From Gammaproteobacteria bacterium (GTDB lineage: Bacteria; Pseudomonadota; Gammaproteobacteria; Enterobacterales; Alteromonadaceae): DNA of 64,000 nt. The stretch is from NCBI GenBank assembly GCA_018222405.1, contig JAAFAI010000002.1, positions 248,001 to 312,000 of the forward strand, read 5' to 3'. Under the pieces are notes generated by a model, which worked only from the letters and a program-made list of their open reading frames with translations, was not told where the DNA came from and did not search any database. How positions within the stretch are numbered: position 1 is the first letter of the stretch; each line of letters begins with the position of its first letter. Of this stretch, positions 26,665 to 35,595 are shown piece by piece. The translations under genes and the position numbers were made by a program.

Positions 26665-28725
26665 ATGCATACGCGTGGTTTTTCTCTTATTGAAGTAATG
26701 ATCGCATCACTGATTATCATGCTGGGCGTGACAGGGTTTGTAACCCTGCAATCAGTCTATATGCGCAGCGATGCAGATACCAACTTGCGCCAGGTGGCTC
26801 TGCAACTGGCTCAGGAGAAATTTGACGATCTCCGCCAGTTCGAAGTTGTGGAAACCACCGCAGGGGTAAGCGCCTATAATGACATTGCCAACAATGCCGG
26901 CGGCGCCATCGCGTCGGGGCCAGTGGATGTCACGATTGGCTCCGACGGTAAATCTTACCAGTTTGTTCGCAGCTGGACGGTGGCCGATCAGTATTTTGTC
27001 GATACCTCAGGCGATGGCGTGGAAGATACCTGGATGGACGCGGCGACACTTGGCGCGTTGGGTTTGGGAGTGCCCGTTACACCCGCACAAAAACAGGTGA
27101 CAGTGACGGTGGGCTGGGCAGATATTGACGGCAATAATCTGACTGTTGCTATGGATGGTAACTTTGCGCCGGTCACCGCCGGGCGCAGTTTTCAGGCTTC
27201 CAATGAAACCGATAACGCCAAAACTCAGCCGGAGGTAGCCTATACTCCGGGGCTGGCACCAGACGTAATTTCTTACGATCTGGGTAACAATGAGAGTATA
27301 GAGACCAGTAAACCGGTACCGGATATTTCCAACAAGGGCGACAATAATGTGGTGCAGTTTGAAACCATCCGCTATGAAAGTGGTGCGCAAATCAGCGAGA
27401 AGCTTGAGCAGGAAGACTTTTTAACGGTTAACTGTAGTTGCAAACTGGCAGGCACCGGTACCGGTTACACGCCAGCAATGACAGTGCTTGACGGCGATGA
27501 AATGGTAGTACAACCCGGCCGTCAGGAAACTAAAACCGTGGGGGTGGTGGCTAACAGTCAACAGCCCGCGTTGTGCGATGTATGTTGTCGTGATCATCAT
27601 GACACAGCAGCGATGGTAAGCAACGAAGAATATTATCGTACAGAAGGCGGGTTGCCCCATGGCCATTATCAAAACCTTGGTGGCGGCAGTTTTGCGCTGG
27701 CGTCCGGTGTGGGCGACCCATATACAGAAGCCTGTCGTTTTAAACGTATAGACGGTTTTTACGAGCTTTACCCCGACTGGCAACTTATCGACATTATTGA
27801 ATTTGAAACGACTTATTTAAATACTACCACGGCTTTAGATGGGTACCGGACTTATACTGAAGGTGTGATTGCCAGTAAAATTACCGGTAGCCAGCCACCG
27901 GCCAAACCCAATGATCGTGACATTCTCGTGCCACCTGGCGGGTATCAGTTGATTGCCCGCGGGATATACCTTGATCGTATGACCAGCTCACATCTGGCGG
28001 CGGTGAAAACCAAGCTCGCTGCTAACGATCCGGAATGGAAAGCCATCGTTCCCTTCTATGATGTAAACCTGACACTATTGTCTAACTGGCAGTCAGCCAA
28101 TAATACGGTTGCAACGGTGACAAATGAACCTATTCAGACCGTTATTGACCCGGTCAACAATTACTATGGCACTTACAGTCGTGGCCGCGCTGAAGCCCTT
28201 ATAGACGGTGTTACCAAAACGCAGGTGGCCGCTTATGCCAATAATGCGGGCATTACCGGCACAGCGCCCGTATCGCCGTTCGAATACTATAACTCAATAG
28301 CCGATAACACCCTTGAAATCGAGGTGGACAGTAAATCCGGAACGCAAAAATTCTTTGGCCTGATAGGCGATATCAGTTGCCTTATTACACAAGCCGGCGT
28401 CACCAAGAGTTGCGAGACTAATAATACTAATAAAGCGGAATATGTGGATTTAAGTAGTCTGGTGGTGTTTATTACTCCGAGTCAGTTTACCTGTCCGATT
28501 ACCATCCCGAAAGGTAGATCAACGCCGTTTTTCAGCTGTACCAACGTATCTGAAAACTGGACCGGGACTATTCAGTTCCAACTGTCTAAACCGGGGTATG
28601 GTGTAAGCATCAAGATTCAGCAGCCCGATGGGTCTATAGCTAACACCGATACGATCAGACTGACAACGGGATTAAATTCGACTTCGAACAGAGACTACAA
28701 CCTGATCATCGAGTTATTTGAATAA
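26665..28725 (+). CDS. Large PilV-like prepilin with Cys/His-rich central region (accessory operon)
   Basis: A 686-residue protein from the ATG at 26665, which follows AGGAGG; an upstream in-frame TTG at 26641 is less likely. The leader MHTRG and helix FSLIEVMIASLIIMLGVTGF are those of PilV/GspI prepilins, but the family is usually 150-220 residues long. The centre has CSC at 257-259, C304/C307/C308 followed by RDHHD (to 313) and LPHGHY (H332, H334), suggesting a metal site. The C-terminal third carries four or more further cysteines and a beta-sandwich-like end. With no PilY1 in this operon, it may serve as the tip adhesin. That is inference. Confidence 0.75.
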   Translation: MHTRGFSLIEVMIASLIIMLGVTGFVTLQSVYMRSDADTNLRQVALQLAQEKFDDLRQFEVVETTAGVSAYNDIANNAGGAIASGPVDVTIGSDGKSYQFVRSWTVADQYFVDTSGDGVEDTWMDAATLGALGLGVPVTPAQKQVTVTVGWADIDGNNLTVAMDGNFAPVTAGRSFQASNETDNAKTQPEVAYTPGLAPDVISYDLGNNESIETSKPVPDISNKGDNNVVQFETIRYESGAQISEKLEQEDFLTVNCSCKLAGTGTGYTPAMTVLDGDEMVVQPGRQETKTVGVVANSQQPALCDVCCRDHHDTAAMVSNEEYYRTEGGLPHGHYQNLGGGSFALASGVGDPYTEACRFKRIDGFYELYPDWQLIDIIEFETTYLNTTTALDGYRTYTEGVIASKITGSQPPAKPNDRDILVPPGGYQLIARGIYLDRMTSSHLAAVKTKLAANDPEWKAIVPFYDVNLTLLSNWQSANNTVATVTNEPIQTVIDPVNNYYGTYSRGRAEALIDGVTKTQVAAYANNAGITGTAPVSPFEYYNSIADNTLEIEVDSKSGTQKFFGLIGDISCLITQAGVTKSCETNNTNKAEYVDLSSLVVFITPSQFTCPITIPKGRSTPFFSCTNVSENWTGTIQFQLSKPGYGVSIKIQQPDGSIANTDTIRLTTGLNSTSNRDYNLIIELFE

Positions 28726-28737
28726 CAGCGGCCTCGC

Positions 28738-29259
28738 TCAGCACATCTTGTATGGATGGATTGGCTGGGTGAGGGCACAGATCCTCACCCGGCCGGTGTT
28801 GCTGACAATCACTTTGTAGGACTCAAGAGTATTAGAGAGTGTCAAAGCGCCGGCATAGCCCTGAGCAAGACCGCGGGGCGCAGCAAAGCGTGACTGATTA
28901 TTGTGGGTAAAGGTAGAGCCAGACAATAAAGCAAAACGATACTGCTGATAGGAAATGACCTTTTCCACGCCTTCAACCGTGCAGCTGTTTACGACCTGGC
29001 AGTCACAGTCAGGCTGATCGGTAATGCCCATACACCACTGATTGCCGGTAACCATATCCACCACTACTGTTTGCTGGCGGGTAACCGCGAGGCTGCGTGC
29101 CCCCTGCATCTGAAAATAAACCGACTGAATAGCCCCTTTTAATTCAACATTTTTAATCATATTGCCAAAGCCAACTAGCCCCTGACTGGCAATAATGGCG
29201 ATGATTGCAACCACTATCAGCAATTGCGTAAGTGAAAAACCACGAACCTTTACCCTCAT
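28738..29259 (-). CDS. FimT/GspH-like pseudopilin with Gln at the usual Glu+5 position
   Basis: A 173-residue leftward prepilin with leader MRVKVRG and helix FSLTQLLIVVAIIAIIA. At position +5 of the mature protein it has Gln where nearly all type IV pilins have Glu. The body is paralogous to the gene at 24386-24919, sharing CMGITDQPDCDCQVVNSC-type cysteines and a C-terminal KMC. It converges with the large PilV-like gene (12 bases between stops) and is divergent from the canonical pilV operon. It may be a non-incorporated pseudopilin or a decaying duplicate. Confidence 0.78.
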   Translation of the reverse strand: MRVKVRGFSLTQLLIVVAIIAIIASQGLVGFGNMIKNVELKGAIQSVYFQMQGARSLAVTRQQTVVVDMVTGNQWCMGITDQPDCDCQVVNSCTVEGVEKVISYQQYRFALLSGSTFTHNNQSRFAAPRGLAQGYAGALTLSNTLESYKVIVSNTGRVRICALTQPIHPYKMC

Positions 29260-29470
29260 TGTTCAATCCTTTACATTACCGGTCTGAAAAATCAGTGTAG
29301 CGGGTGAGTCACTCTGCATAAGCTGGCCATAAGCAGGTAATTTAAAAGATTTTTGTTGCGTTTCGTCGAAGGTTATTCTCTCCCATACCTAATACACCGC
29401 GCAGCTAACCATAAACATCAGAAATACGCTTCTCACTTGGGTAACATGGAGTATTAAGCAGGAGGCATGA

Positions 29471-30103
29471 ATGAGTAAGGCGCAGCGAACGCATTACAGT
29501 CTGGGCAAGGAAACCGGAGTCGGCATGGTCGAAATTCTGGTTAGTCTGTTTGTGCTCACCATCGGCTTGCTGGGCGTGGCATCCCTGCAGTTTACCGGCA
29601 CTTTTAACAACGTACAGGCTGCCAGTCGCAGCCAGGCTGAACTGGTTGCCCGTTATGTCTCTGAACAGATGGTCAGTGCAGCACAACCCGCTCAGGCCGA
29701 CGATGGCTGGGAAGTGGATGATGCCTTCTTTAATACCGATTTTTTCAATTTTGAAACCCTAACCTGTAACGATAGTAACCTTTATCAGTGTTACTGCCTG
29801 ACTTTACCGGCCACTGTTCCAAACTGCAGAACCGGTAACTGTTCCAGCGCAGAAATCGCCGAATTCAGTGGCTGGGAAGCCAGTTGTCAGGCTGTTGGCA
29901 GTAACCCGAACATGCGTATCAGTGTTAATTGTAACGACCGCGACAACGGTGATGCCAAGGCGTGTTCAAGTGGCTCGCTTGTAACCATTGCTGTGAGCTG
30001 GCCGCTCAAAGCCGACAGCCAGACCAATATTGCTAATGACAACCGTTGTGCCATTGGCGCTGATGCCAATCGAGCCTGCGTGGTAAAAGAGGTCACGCTG
30101 TGA
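29471..30103 (+). CDS. pilV: Type IV pilus minor pilin PilV
   Basis: A 210-residue prepilin with leader ending KETG and helix VGMVEILVSLFVLTIGLLGVASLQ, the classic PilV pattern. It has many cysteines in the globular region. The ATG at 29471 has a GCAGGAGG site; an ATG four bases earlier is out of frame. It is the first gene of the tightly packed pilV-pilW-pilX-pilY1-pilE set, where minor pilins form the initiating tip complex with PilY1. It overlaps pilW by 4 bases (GTGA). Confidence 0.9.
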   Translation: MSKAQRTHYSLGKETGVGMVEILVSLFVLTIGLLGVASLQFTGTFNNVQAASRSQAELVARYVSEQMVSAAQPAQADDGWEVDDAFFNTDFFNFETLTCNDSNLYQCYCLTLPATVPNCRTGNCSSAEIAEFSGWEASCQAVGSNPNMRISVNCNDRDNGDAKACSSGSLVTIAVSWPLKADSQTNIANDNRCAIGADANRACVVKEVTL

Positions 30104-30948
30104 AATCCCAGTCTGGTTTTTCATTGATCGAGCTGATGATTAGCCTGGTGCTGGGGCTAATCATTCTGACCGGTGTCATCCAGGTGTTTGTCAGCACCCG
30201 CGCCACCAACTCGCTTAATCAGGCAATCGCCGAAGTTCAGGAATATGGCCGGTATATAACACTACGCTTGCAGGACGAGCTGCGTGAGGTCGGGCGCTAC
30301 GATCTCACTACCGCTAATATTGATAACTCCACCGATCTGGTACTTGAGTCCAGTTTTGTATTGCGTCAACCGGTAGCCCTTGCCAATGACTACGCGGCTG
30401 CGGCAACACTGGGCAGTATCGAGGCAACCGGCACCGCCAGCGACGAGCTGGTGGTCAATTTGCTCGCCGAGCAGGACTGTACCGGCAATCCCTTCGGTAC
30501 TACTGCGCCTCAGCAGTTGCATATCGTCAATCACTATTATGTAGAAAATGAACAGCTTAAATGTATGGGATATAACGGTCGCTATTTACGCGGCGTCAGT
30601 GGTAACCCGACACCGAGTAGCGAAGTTGTATTACTCGACGGTGTAGAAAGCCTGCAAGTGGAATATGGCTTGTCTGGTGATGTAAACGACAACGATGGCA
30701 GGGTGGTGACTTACGTGGATGCCAGCGGACTCAGCAATGCCCGTCTGGCCAACCAACAGGTAGTGTCTATTCGTTTGGCGCTGTTGCTTAAAAGCGCGCC
30801 TGCCAATCTACAAACCATCGCCAATGACCAGGTCAGGCTGTTGTCTGAAGCGCCGGTAACGCTGGATAAACAGCATTACTATCAGGTATTCACGGTATCT
30901 GTAGCACTGCGCAATAGCCTCAATTACGTTGGGAGTGCCGTATTATGA
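30100..30948 (+). CDS. pilW: Type IV pilus minor pilin PilW
   Basis: A 282-residue prepilin with leader MKSQSG and helix FSLIELMISLVLGLIILTGVIQVFVSTRA, followed by the PilW signature LQDELREVGRYD. Length and layout match PilW of Pseudomonas and relatives. The start is GTG overlapping the pilV stop, and its own stop overlaps the pilX ATG (ATGA), so the operon is translationally coupled. It acts in the minor-pilin priming complex at the pilus tip. Confidence 0.92.
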   Translation: MKSQSGFSLIELMISLVLGLIILTGVIQVFVSTRATNSLNQAIAEVQEYGRYITLRLQDELREVGRYDLTTANIDNSTDLVLESSFVLRQPVALANDYAAAATLGSIEATGTASDELVVNLLAEQDCTGNPFGTTAPQQLHIVNHYYVENEQLKCMGYNGRYLRGVSGNPTPSSEVVLLDGVESLQVEYGLSGDVNDNDGRVVTYVDASGLSNARLANQQVVSIRLALLLKSAPANLQTIANDQVRLLSEAPVTLDKQHYYQVFTVSVALRNSLNYVGSAVL

Positions 30949-31520
30949 AGAACTCACAACAGGGTATGGTGTTGGTGTTTGCACTTATTATTCTGCTGTG
31001 TGTCACCTTATTAGGGGTGGCCGCAGTGAGCAGCAGTTTGTCGCAGTCTAAAATGGCCAGTGCCGTGCAGGCTCAGGGCTTAACGTTTGATGCCGCCGAA
31101 GCGGCAATTGCCGGTGTGGTATTTGAAGCCGAAGACCAGATTATTCTCGCCGACGTGAACCTGGACGACCCGCTCACGGCCGCCCGTCAGGGCGTAGAAT
31201 TTAATCCGCTGACTGATACGCTGGAGTGCGTTAATAATACCGACTGGATCAATCGACAGTTAACCAGTGCTGGCCTGAAAAAAGGTCAGCAAAACACGGC
31301 TGCCGGCAACTTTCATAACCAGCCAAATGTAGCCAGCTGGTCACGCACGGCGTTTGTCAGAGAAAAACCTTGTCGCGGCTCAAGTAACGTCATTGGTAGC
31401 GGTGGACTGCGCTGTCACGTTTTTGTGGTGCGTGGTTGCGGACAAATTGAAGGCAAGCGAACCATCACGGCAAATTCACTTACCGTAGCCGTCTTTGGTC
31501 CTTCATCGGAGGCACAATGA
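30945..31520 (+). CDS. pilX: Type IV pilus assembly protein PilX
   Basis: A 191-residue protein with leader MKNSQQG and helix MVLVFALIILLCVTLLGVAAV, which lacks Glu+5 as PilX/GspK-like proteins do, then the DAAEAAIAGV helix. By analogy with GspK it caps the minor-pilin complex. It overlaps pilW and pilY1 by 4 bases each. Confidence 0.9.
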   Translation: MKNSQQGMVLVFALIILLCVTLLGVAAVSSSLSQSKMASAVQAQGLTFDAAEAAIAGVVFEAEDQIILADVNLDDPLTAARQGVEFNPLTDTLECVNNTDWINRQLTSAGLKKGQQNTAAGNFHNQPNVASWSRTAFVREKPCRGSSNVIGSGGLRCHVFVVRGCGQIEGKRTITANSLTVAVFGPSSEAQ

Positions 31521-34500
31521 TGAAACGATTTTCCCCGGCCTGGCTGTTAAGCATTTTTCTGTGTGTCGTTGCGCAACATGCCAGTGGCGATGACCTGGAT
31601 ATTTTTATCGGTACGTCAAACGCTGCGCAGACCTATAATCCTAATGTACTGTTTATTATGGATACCTCCGGCAGTATGGGCAGTAAGGACGGTGGAACTG
31701 AGTCGCGCATGTTACGCGTGCAAAATGCCCTGAAGGATGCCCTGGCGTCGGCCACTAATATTAATGCGGGGTTGATGCGCTTTTCGGATCACGGTGGCCC
31801 TATTCTTTACCCCACCACGGATATCGACAGAACCATAGATGCGCAATTAAGCAGTTCAACCAATGCATCGGACAATGACGGCTACGAAATGGCCTCATCG
31901 GTTTATACCGGCACAGATGAAGTGGTGATCAGCTTTTCTACCACCCCGGTAACCTCAGCATTTCGTTTTGCCGATTTAAATATACCGCGAGGGGCAACAA
32001 TTACTTCTGCCTACCTCAAGTTTACTTCAGCCCAGTACAATATCGCCAGCACCAATATCACCATTGCCGGAGAGCTGGTGGGTAACAGCTCTGCGCTGTC
32101 TGGCGCCGCCGGTTCAATTAGCAGTAAAACACAAACCAGCGCTGTGGTTGACTGGAGTTCTGACAATGATTTTCCGTCTGACGGTGATGAAGTCAGTTCG
32201 CCGGATATTGCCCCGGTTATCCAGGAAATCATTAATCAGAGCAGTTGGTGTGGCAACAATGCCCTGACAGTACTGGTCAATGGTGAAGGGACCAGTACTG
32301 CCAGCAACCGCCGCGTGATGGCCTATGACGATGGCACCGGTACCGCGCCGCAACTGGTTATTTCCTATGACCAGACCAACGCCACCGGCTGTGTTGCCGG
32401 CAGTGCGCAATACCAGATAGCTGACTCCTACGATAACGTTGAGGAAGCCACCAACGGTTGGGAGTCCACCGGCCGCGAACTGACTTTCCGGGACAGTTCT
32501 AATAACTATATAGGTTTACGTTTTACCGACGTGAATATTCCTCAGGGGGCAACGTTAACCAACGCTTACCTGGAGTTTACCGCCTATGATACGGACACCA
32601 GAAACGGTGCCACCATGCTTATCAGAGGGATCGACAGGGATGACATTGGCAATTTCAGAAATCACGGTCGCAATGACCTTCGGGACATCGGTAAAACCGC
32701 AGGCGTGACCTGGAGTATCCCTGACTTCAGGCGCAACAGGACTTATCAGACCGGTGACCTGAGTAATATTATTAACGCGATCGTTGGCCGCAGTGGCTGG
32801 CAGGCGGGCAATGCCCTGGGGTTTGTATTAAGTGACTTTGATGAGTTACGGGGCGCTTATTCCTACAGTGGTAAACCTTCCCGGGCTCCGCGGCTCTTCA
32901 TTGAATTTAACGGCAATGCTACGGCTGGCAACAGCTTATCGGTCAGGGATTTGCTGATTAGTCAGGTTGATGATCTGTCGGCCAACGGCTTAACGCCCAT
33001 TGTTGATACCCTTTATGAAGCCGCATTGTATTATGGCGGCCGGCAGGTGGACTATGGCCTAACCCGCGGTAACTCCTCGGTGTCCTCCAGTGTACGTCGA
33101 AGCACGCGGGTCAGTCACCGCGATGCCTATAGCGGTGCTGATTCGGTGTTACCCTACGGCTGCGATCCAAGCTATCTGAGCGATTATGACTGTATCAATG
33201 AGTACATACCGAGCGGCGCACAGTACATTAGCCCGGTTACCGATCTGCAGTGCCAGACCAATAACCACATTGTGCTGCTCTCAGATGGCGAAGCTAACAA
33301 TAATCACAGTGCGGCAAAAGTGCAGGCGTTACTTAACAGTACGTGTCAGAACGCAGGTTCAGGTGAATACTGTGGGCTCGACTTAGTGGCTAACATAAGT
33401 AAAGCCGCTACCTCGGTAATTGGCCCTAAGGTGACAACCCATACCATCGGCTTTGCGGCCAACAATAACGCTAATAATTTCCTGTATCGACTGGCATTGC
33501 AAAGCGGTGGCGGTTTTTATACGGCGAATAACTCAACCGATTTGCTGAATGCCTTTGAGACCATATTAAGAGCCGTTAAAGATGTGAATGCGACATTCGT
33601 TTCTCCCGGGGTAGCGGTAAACCAGCTTAACCGCCTGACTCACCAGGACGAACTTTATTACGCACTGTTTAAACCGGCCGAAGGTACCCTGTGGCCGGGT
33701 AACCTGAAAAAGTATCGCATTTCCGGCGATACCGTGTACGACCAGAACGGGCTGGCCGCGATTGACTCCAATACCGGTTTCTTCGCCGACAGTTCGCACA
33801 GTTACTGGTCGCTGTTTCAGGACGGTGCGGATGTTCGGGAAGGCGGTGCTGCATCGCTGTTACCGCTATCCCGCAATGTTTACTTTTTTGATGGTCCGGG
33901 CGGTATTGTTTCAAGTGCCAATCAGGTACATGAAAATAACAGTGCGATTACTACTGCCACCATGGATACTGATGGTGAAGCCGATCCACAGGGACTGCGG
34001 GAGATCCTGCTTAAGTGGACACGGGGCGTCGACATTAAAGACTACGATGGTGATGGCAACATTACGGAATCCCGTTTGCAAATGGGCGATCCCATTCACT
34101 CTCAACCGGTGATCGTCAATTACGGTGTTGATGATTCGGTGATATTTATTGCTACCAATCACGGTTTCCTGCATGCCTTTGATGCAGAAACCGGTACCGA
34201 ATATTACTCGGTGACGCCTAGATCCCTGCTGTCCAATATCAAGGATTTCTATCAGGATAACTCCAGCTATCGTCATATTTACGGGCTGGATGGCCATATG
34301 GTGTTACGTGAATTCAACAATAAAAAGTACCTGTATGTGGGCATGCGTCGTGGTGGCCGGGATTATTACGTATTTGATATCACCAGCAAAACCTCACCTT
34401 CTCTGGTCTTTAAAATTGAGGGGGGCAGCACCGGGCTGGAAAAACTGGGGCAAACCTGGTCACGCCCCATTATTACCAAAATGAAAATGGGCGGAACAAC

Positions 34501-35590
34501 TTATAATGTAATGATTGTGGGTGGCGGCTATGATGAAACGCAGGACACTAATCAGGTTAAAACGGCGGATGCGGTAGGCAATGCGGTGATGATATTTAAC
34601 GCCGACACCGGCGCTTTGTTGTGGCAGGCATCAAACACCGGCGCTGACCTTAATTTATCTGACATGCAGTATTCGATTCCGGGTCATATCGCGGCTATCG
34701 ATCGTGACAGTGATGGCCTGGTGGATCACCTTTATGCCACCGATATGGGCGGTCAGGTGTTCCGCTTCGATGTTTATAACGGTAAGTCCGGCAGCGATTT
34801 TATTAAAGGCCAGCGGATTGCTGATTTAGCCGGCACGGGGAATGCGGATAACCGCCATTTTTATTATGGTGTTGACGTGGCTGAAGTGGCTCTGGGCAGC
34901 AGCAATTTTTACGCGGTTGTGGTTGGCAGTGGTTGGCGAGCAAACCCCCTTGATGAAATAGTGAATGACCGCTTTTATATGATTAAGGACACAGGCGTAT
35001 TTTTGCCTGATACCAATGGCGATTTTACTTTCCCTCCAACCATTACCGAAGACGACTTATATGATGCCACCAGCCATCATCTGACCAATAGCAATGACTC
35101 GACCCGGGCGCTGGCCATTACTGAATATGAAAGTAAACAGGGCTGGTATCTTAAAATGCAGACTGCTGGGGAGAAAATTCTCTCTTCCCCCGTGATTGTT
35201 AACTATAAGGTATTTTTTACCAGTTACGTGCCCGCGGCGAGCAGCACCAGTGCCTGTGCGCCGCCGGCCGGTAACAGCCGCGCTTACCTGGTGAATCTGG
35301 TTGACGGCAACGCGGTGGGCGATCTCAACGGCGATGATGAGCTTGACCAAAATGATCGCTTTGCAACGTTGACCCAAACCGGTATTGCCCCTGATACTAA
35401 GATCCTTATTGAAGATGCAACCAATCCAACCATCTGTTTGGGCACGGAGTGTGTATCGGCGGTTGTGCCGGTGGATGAAGATGGCAACGAAGAGGCCTGT
35501 GTGTCAGATTTCGAATGCCTGAGTCAGAATATATTTGGTCGCTACCAACGTGTCATGCGCGGTAGCTGGTCAACCGAAGTGGAGCAATAA
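31517..35590 (+). CDS. pilY1: Type IV pilus tip adhesin/biogenesis factor PilY1 with inserted tandem modules
   Basis: A 1357-residue exported protein with signal peptide cleaved near HASG-DDLD. A von Willebrand A domain begins at about 44 with the MIDAS motif DTSGS (49-53), but the rest of it (T493 in GLTPIVDT, D590 in LLSDGE) resumes only at about 475. Residues ~116-466 hold two tandem modules, each with a version of FRFADLNIPRGATITSAYL. The C-terminal half (about 690-1200) is the PilC/PilY1 beta-propeller, with a calcium loop DRDSDGLVD near 1062. Another acidic loop, DLNGDDELDQND, lies near the end. PilY1 governs adhesion, surface sensing and pilus extension. Confidence 0.92.
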   Translation: MMKRFSPAWLLSIFLCVVAQHASGDDLDIFIGTSNAAQTYNPNVLFIMDTSGSMGSKDGGTESRMLRVQNALKDALASATNINAGLMRFSDHGGPILYPTTDIDRTIDAQLSSSTNASDNDGYEMASSVYTGTDEVVISFSTTPVTSAFRFADLNIPRGATITSAYLKFTSAQYNIASTNITIAGELVGNSSALSGAAGSISSKTQTSAVVDWSSDNDFPSDGDEVSSPDIAPVIQEIINQSSWCGNNALTVLVNGEGTSTASNRRVMAYDDGTGTAPQLVISYDQTNATGCVAGSAQYQIADSYDNVEEATNGWESTGRELTFRDSSNNYIGLRFTDVNIPQGATLTNAYLEFTAYDTDTRNGATMLIRGIDRDDIGNFRNHGRNDLRDIGKTAGVTWSIPDFRRNRTYQTGDLSNIINAIVGRSGWQAGNALGFVLSDFDELRGAYSYSGKPSRAPRLFIEFNGNATAGNSLSVRDLLISQVDDLSANGLTPIVDTLYEAALYYGGRQVDYGLTRGNSSVSSSVRRSTRVSHRDAYSGADSVLPYGCDPSYLSDYDCINEYIPSGAQYISPVTDLQCQTNNHIVLLSDGEANNNHSAAKVQALLNSTCQNAGSGEYCGLDLVANISKAATSVIGPKVTTHTIGFAANNNANNFLYRLALQSGGGFYTANNSTDLLNAFETILRAVKDVNATFVSPGVAVNQLNRLTHQDELYYALFKPAEGTLWPGNLKKYRISGDTVYDQNGLAAIDSNTGFFADSSHSYWSLFQDGADVREGGAASLLPLSRNVYFFDGPGGIVSSANQVHENNSAITTATMDTDGEADPQGLREILLKWTRGVDIKDYDGDGNITESRLQMGDPIHSQPVIVNYGVDDSVIFIATNHGFLHAFDAETGTEYYSVTPRSLLSNIKDFYQDNSSYRHIYGLDGHMVLREFNNKKYLYVGMRRGGRDYYVFDITSKTSPSLVFKIEGGSTGLEKLGQTWSRPIITKMKMGGTTYNVMIVGGGYDETQDTNQVKTADAVGNAVMIFNADTGALLWQASNTGADLNLSDMQYSIPGHIAAIDRDSDGLVDHLYATDMGGQVFRFDVYNGKSGSDFIKGQRIADLAGTGNADNRHFYYGVDVAEVALGSSNFYAVVVGSGWRANPLDEIVNDRFYMIKDTGVFLPDTNGDFTFPPTITEDDLYDATSHHLTNSNDSTRALAITEYESKQGWYLKMQTAGEKILSSPVIVNYKVFFTSYVPAASSTSACAPPAGNSRAYLVNLVDGNAVGDLNGDDELDQNDRFATLTQTGIAPDTKILIEDATNPTICLGTECVSAVVPVDEDGNEEACVSDFECLSQNIFGRYQRVMRGSWSTEVEQ

Positions 35591-35595
35591 ACGTT

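Noticed and set aside
28738-29259. Treating the FimT-like gene as a pseudogene because of the Gln+5 change
   Set aside because: The reading frame, leader, hydrophobic helix and cysteine pattern are complete, so it is listed as a gene with an unusual residue.
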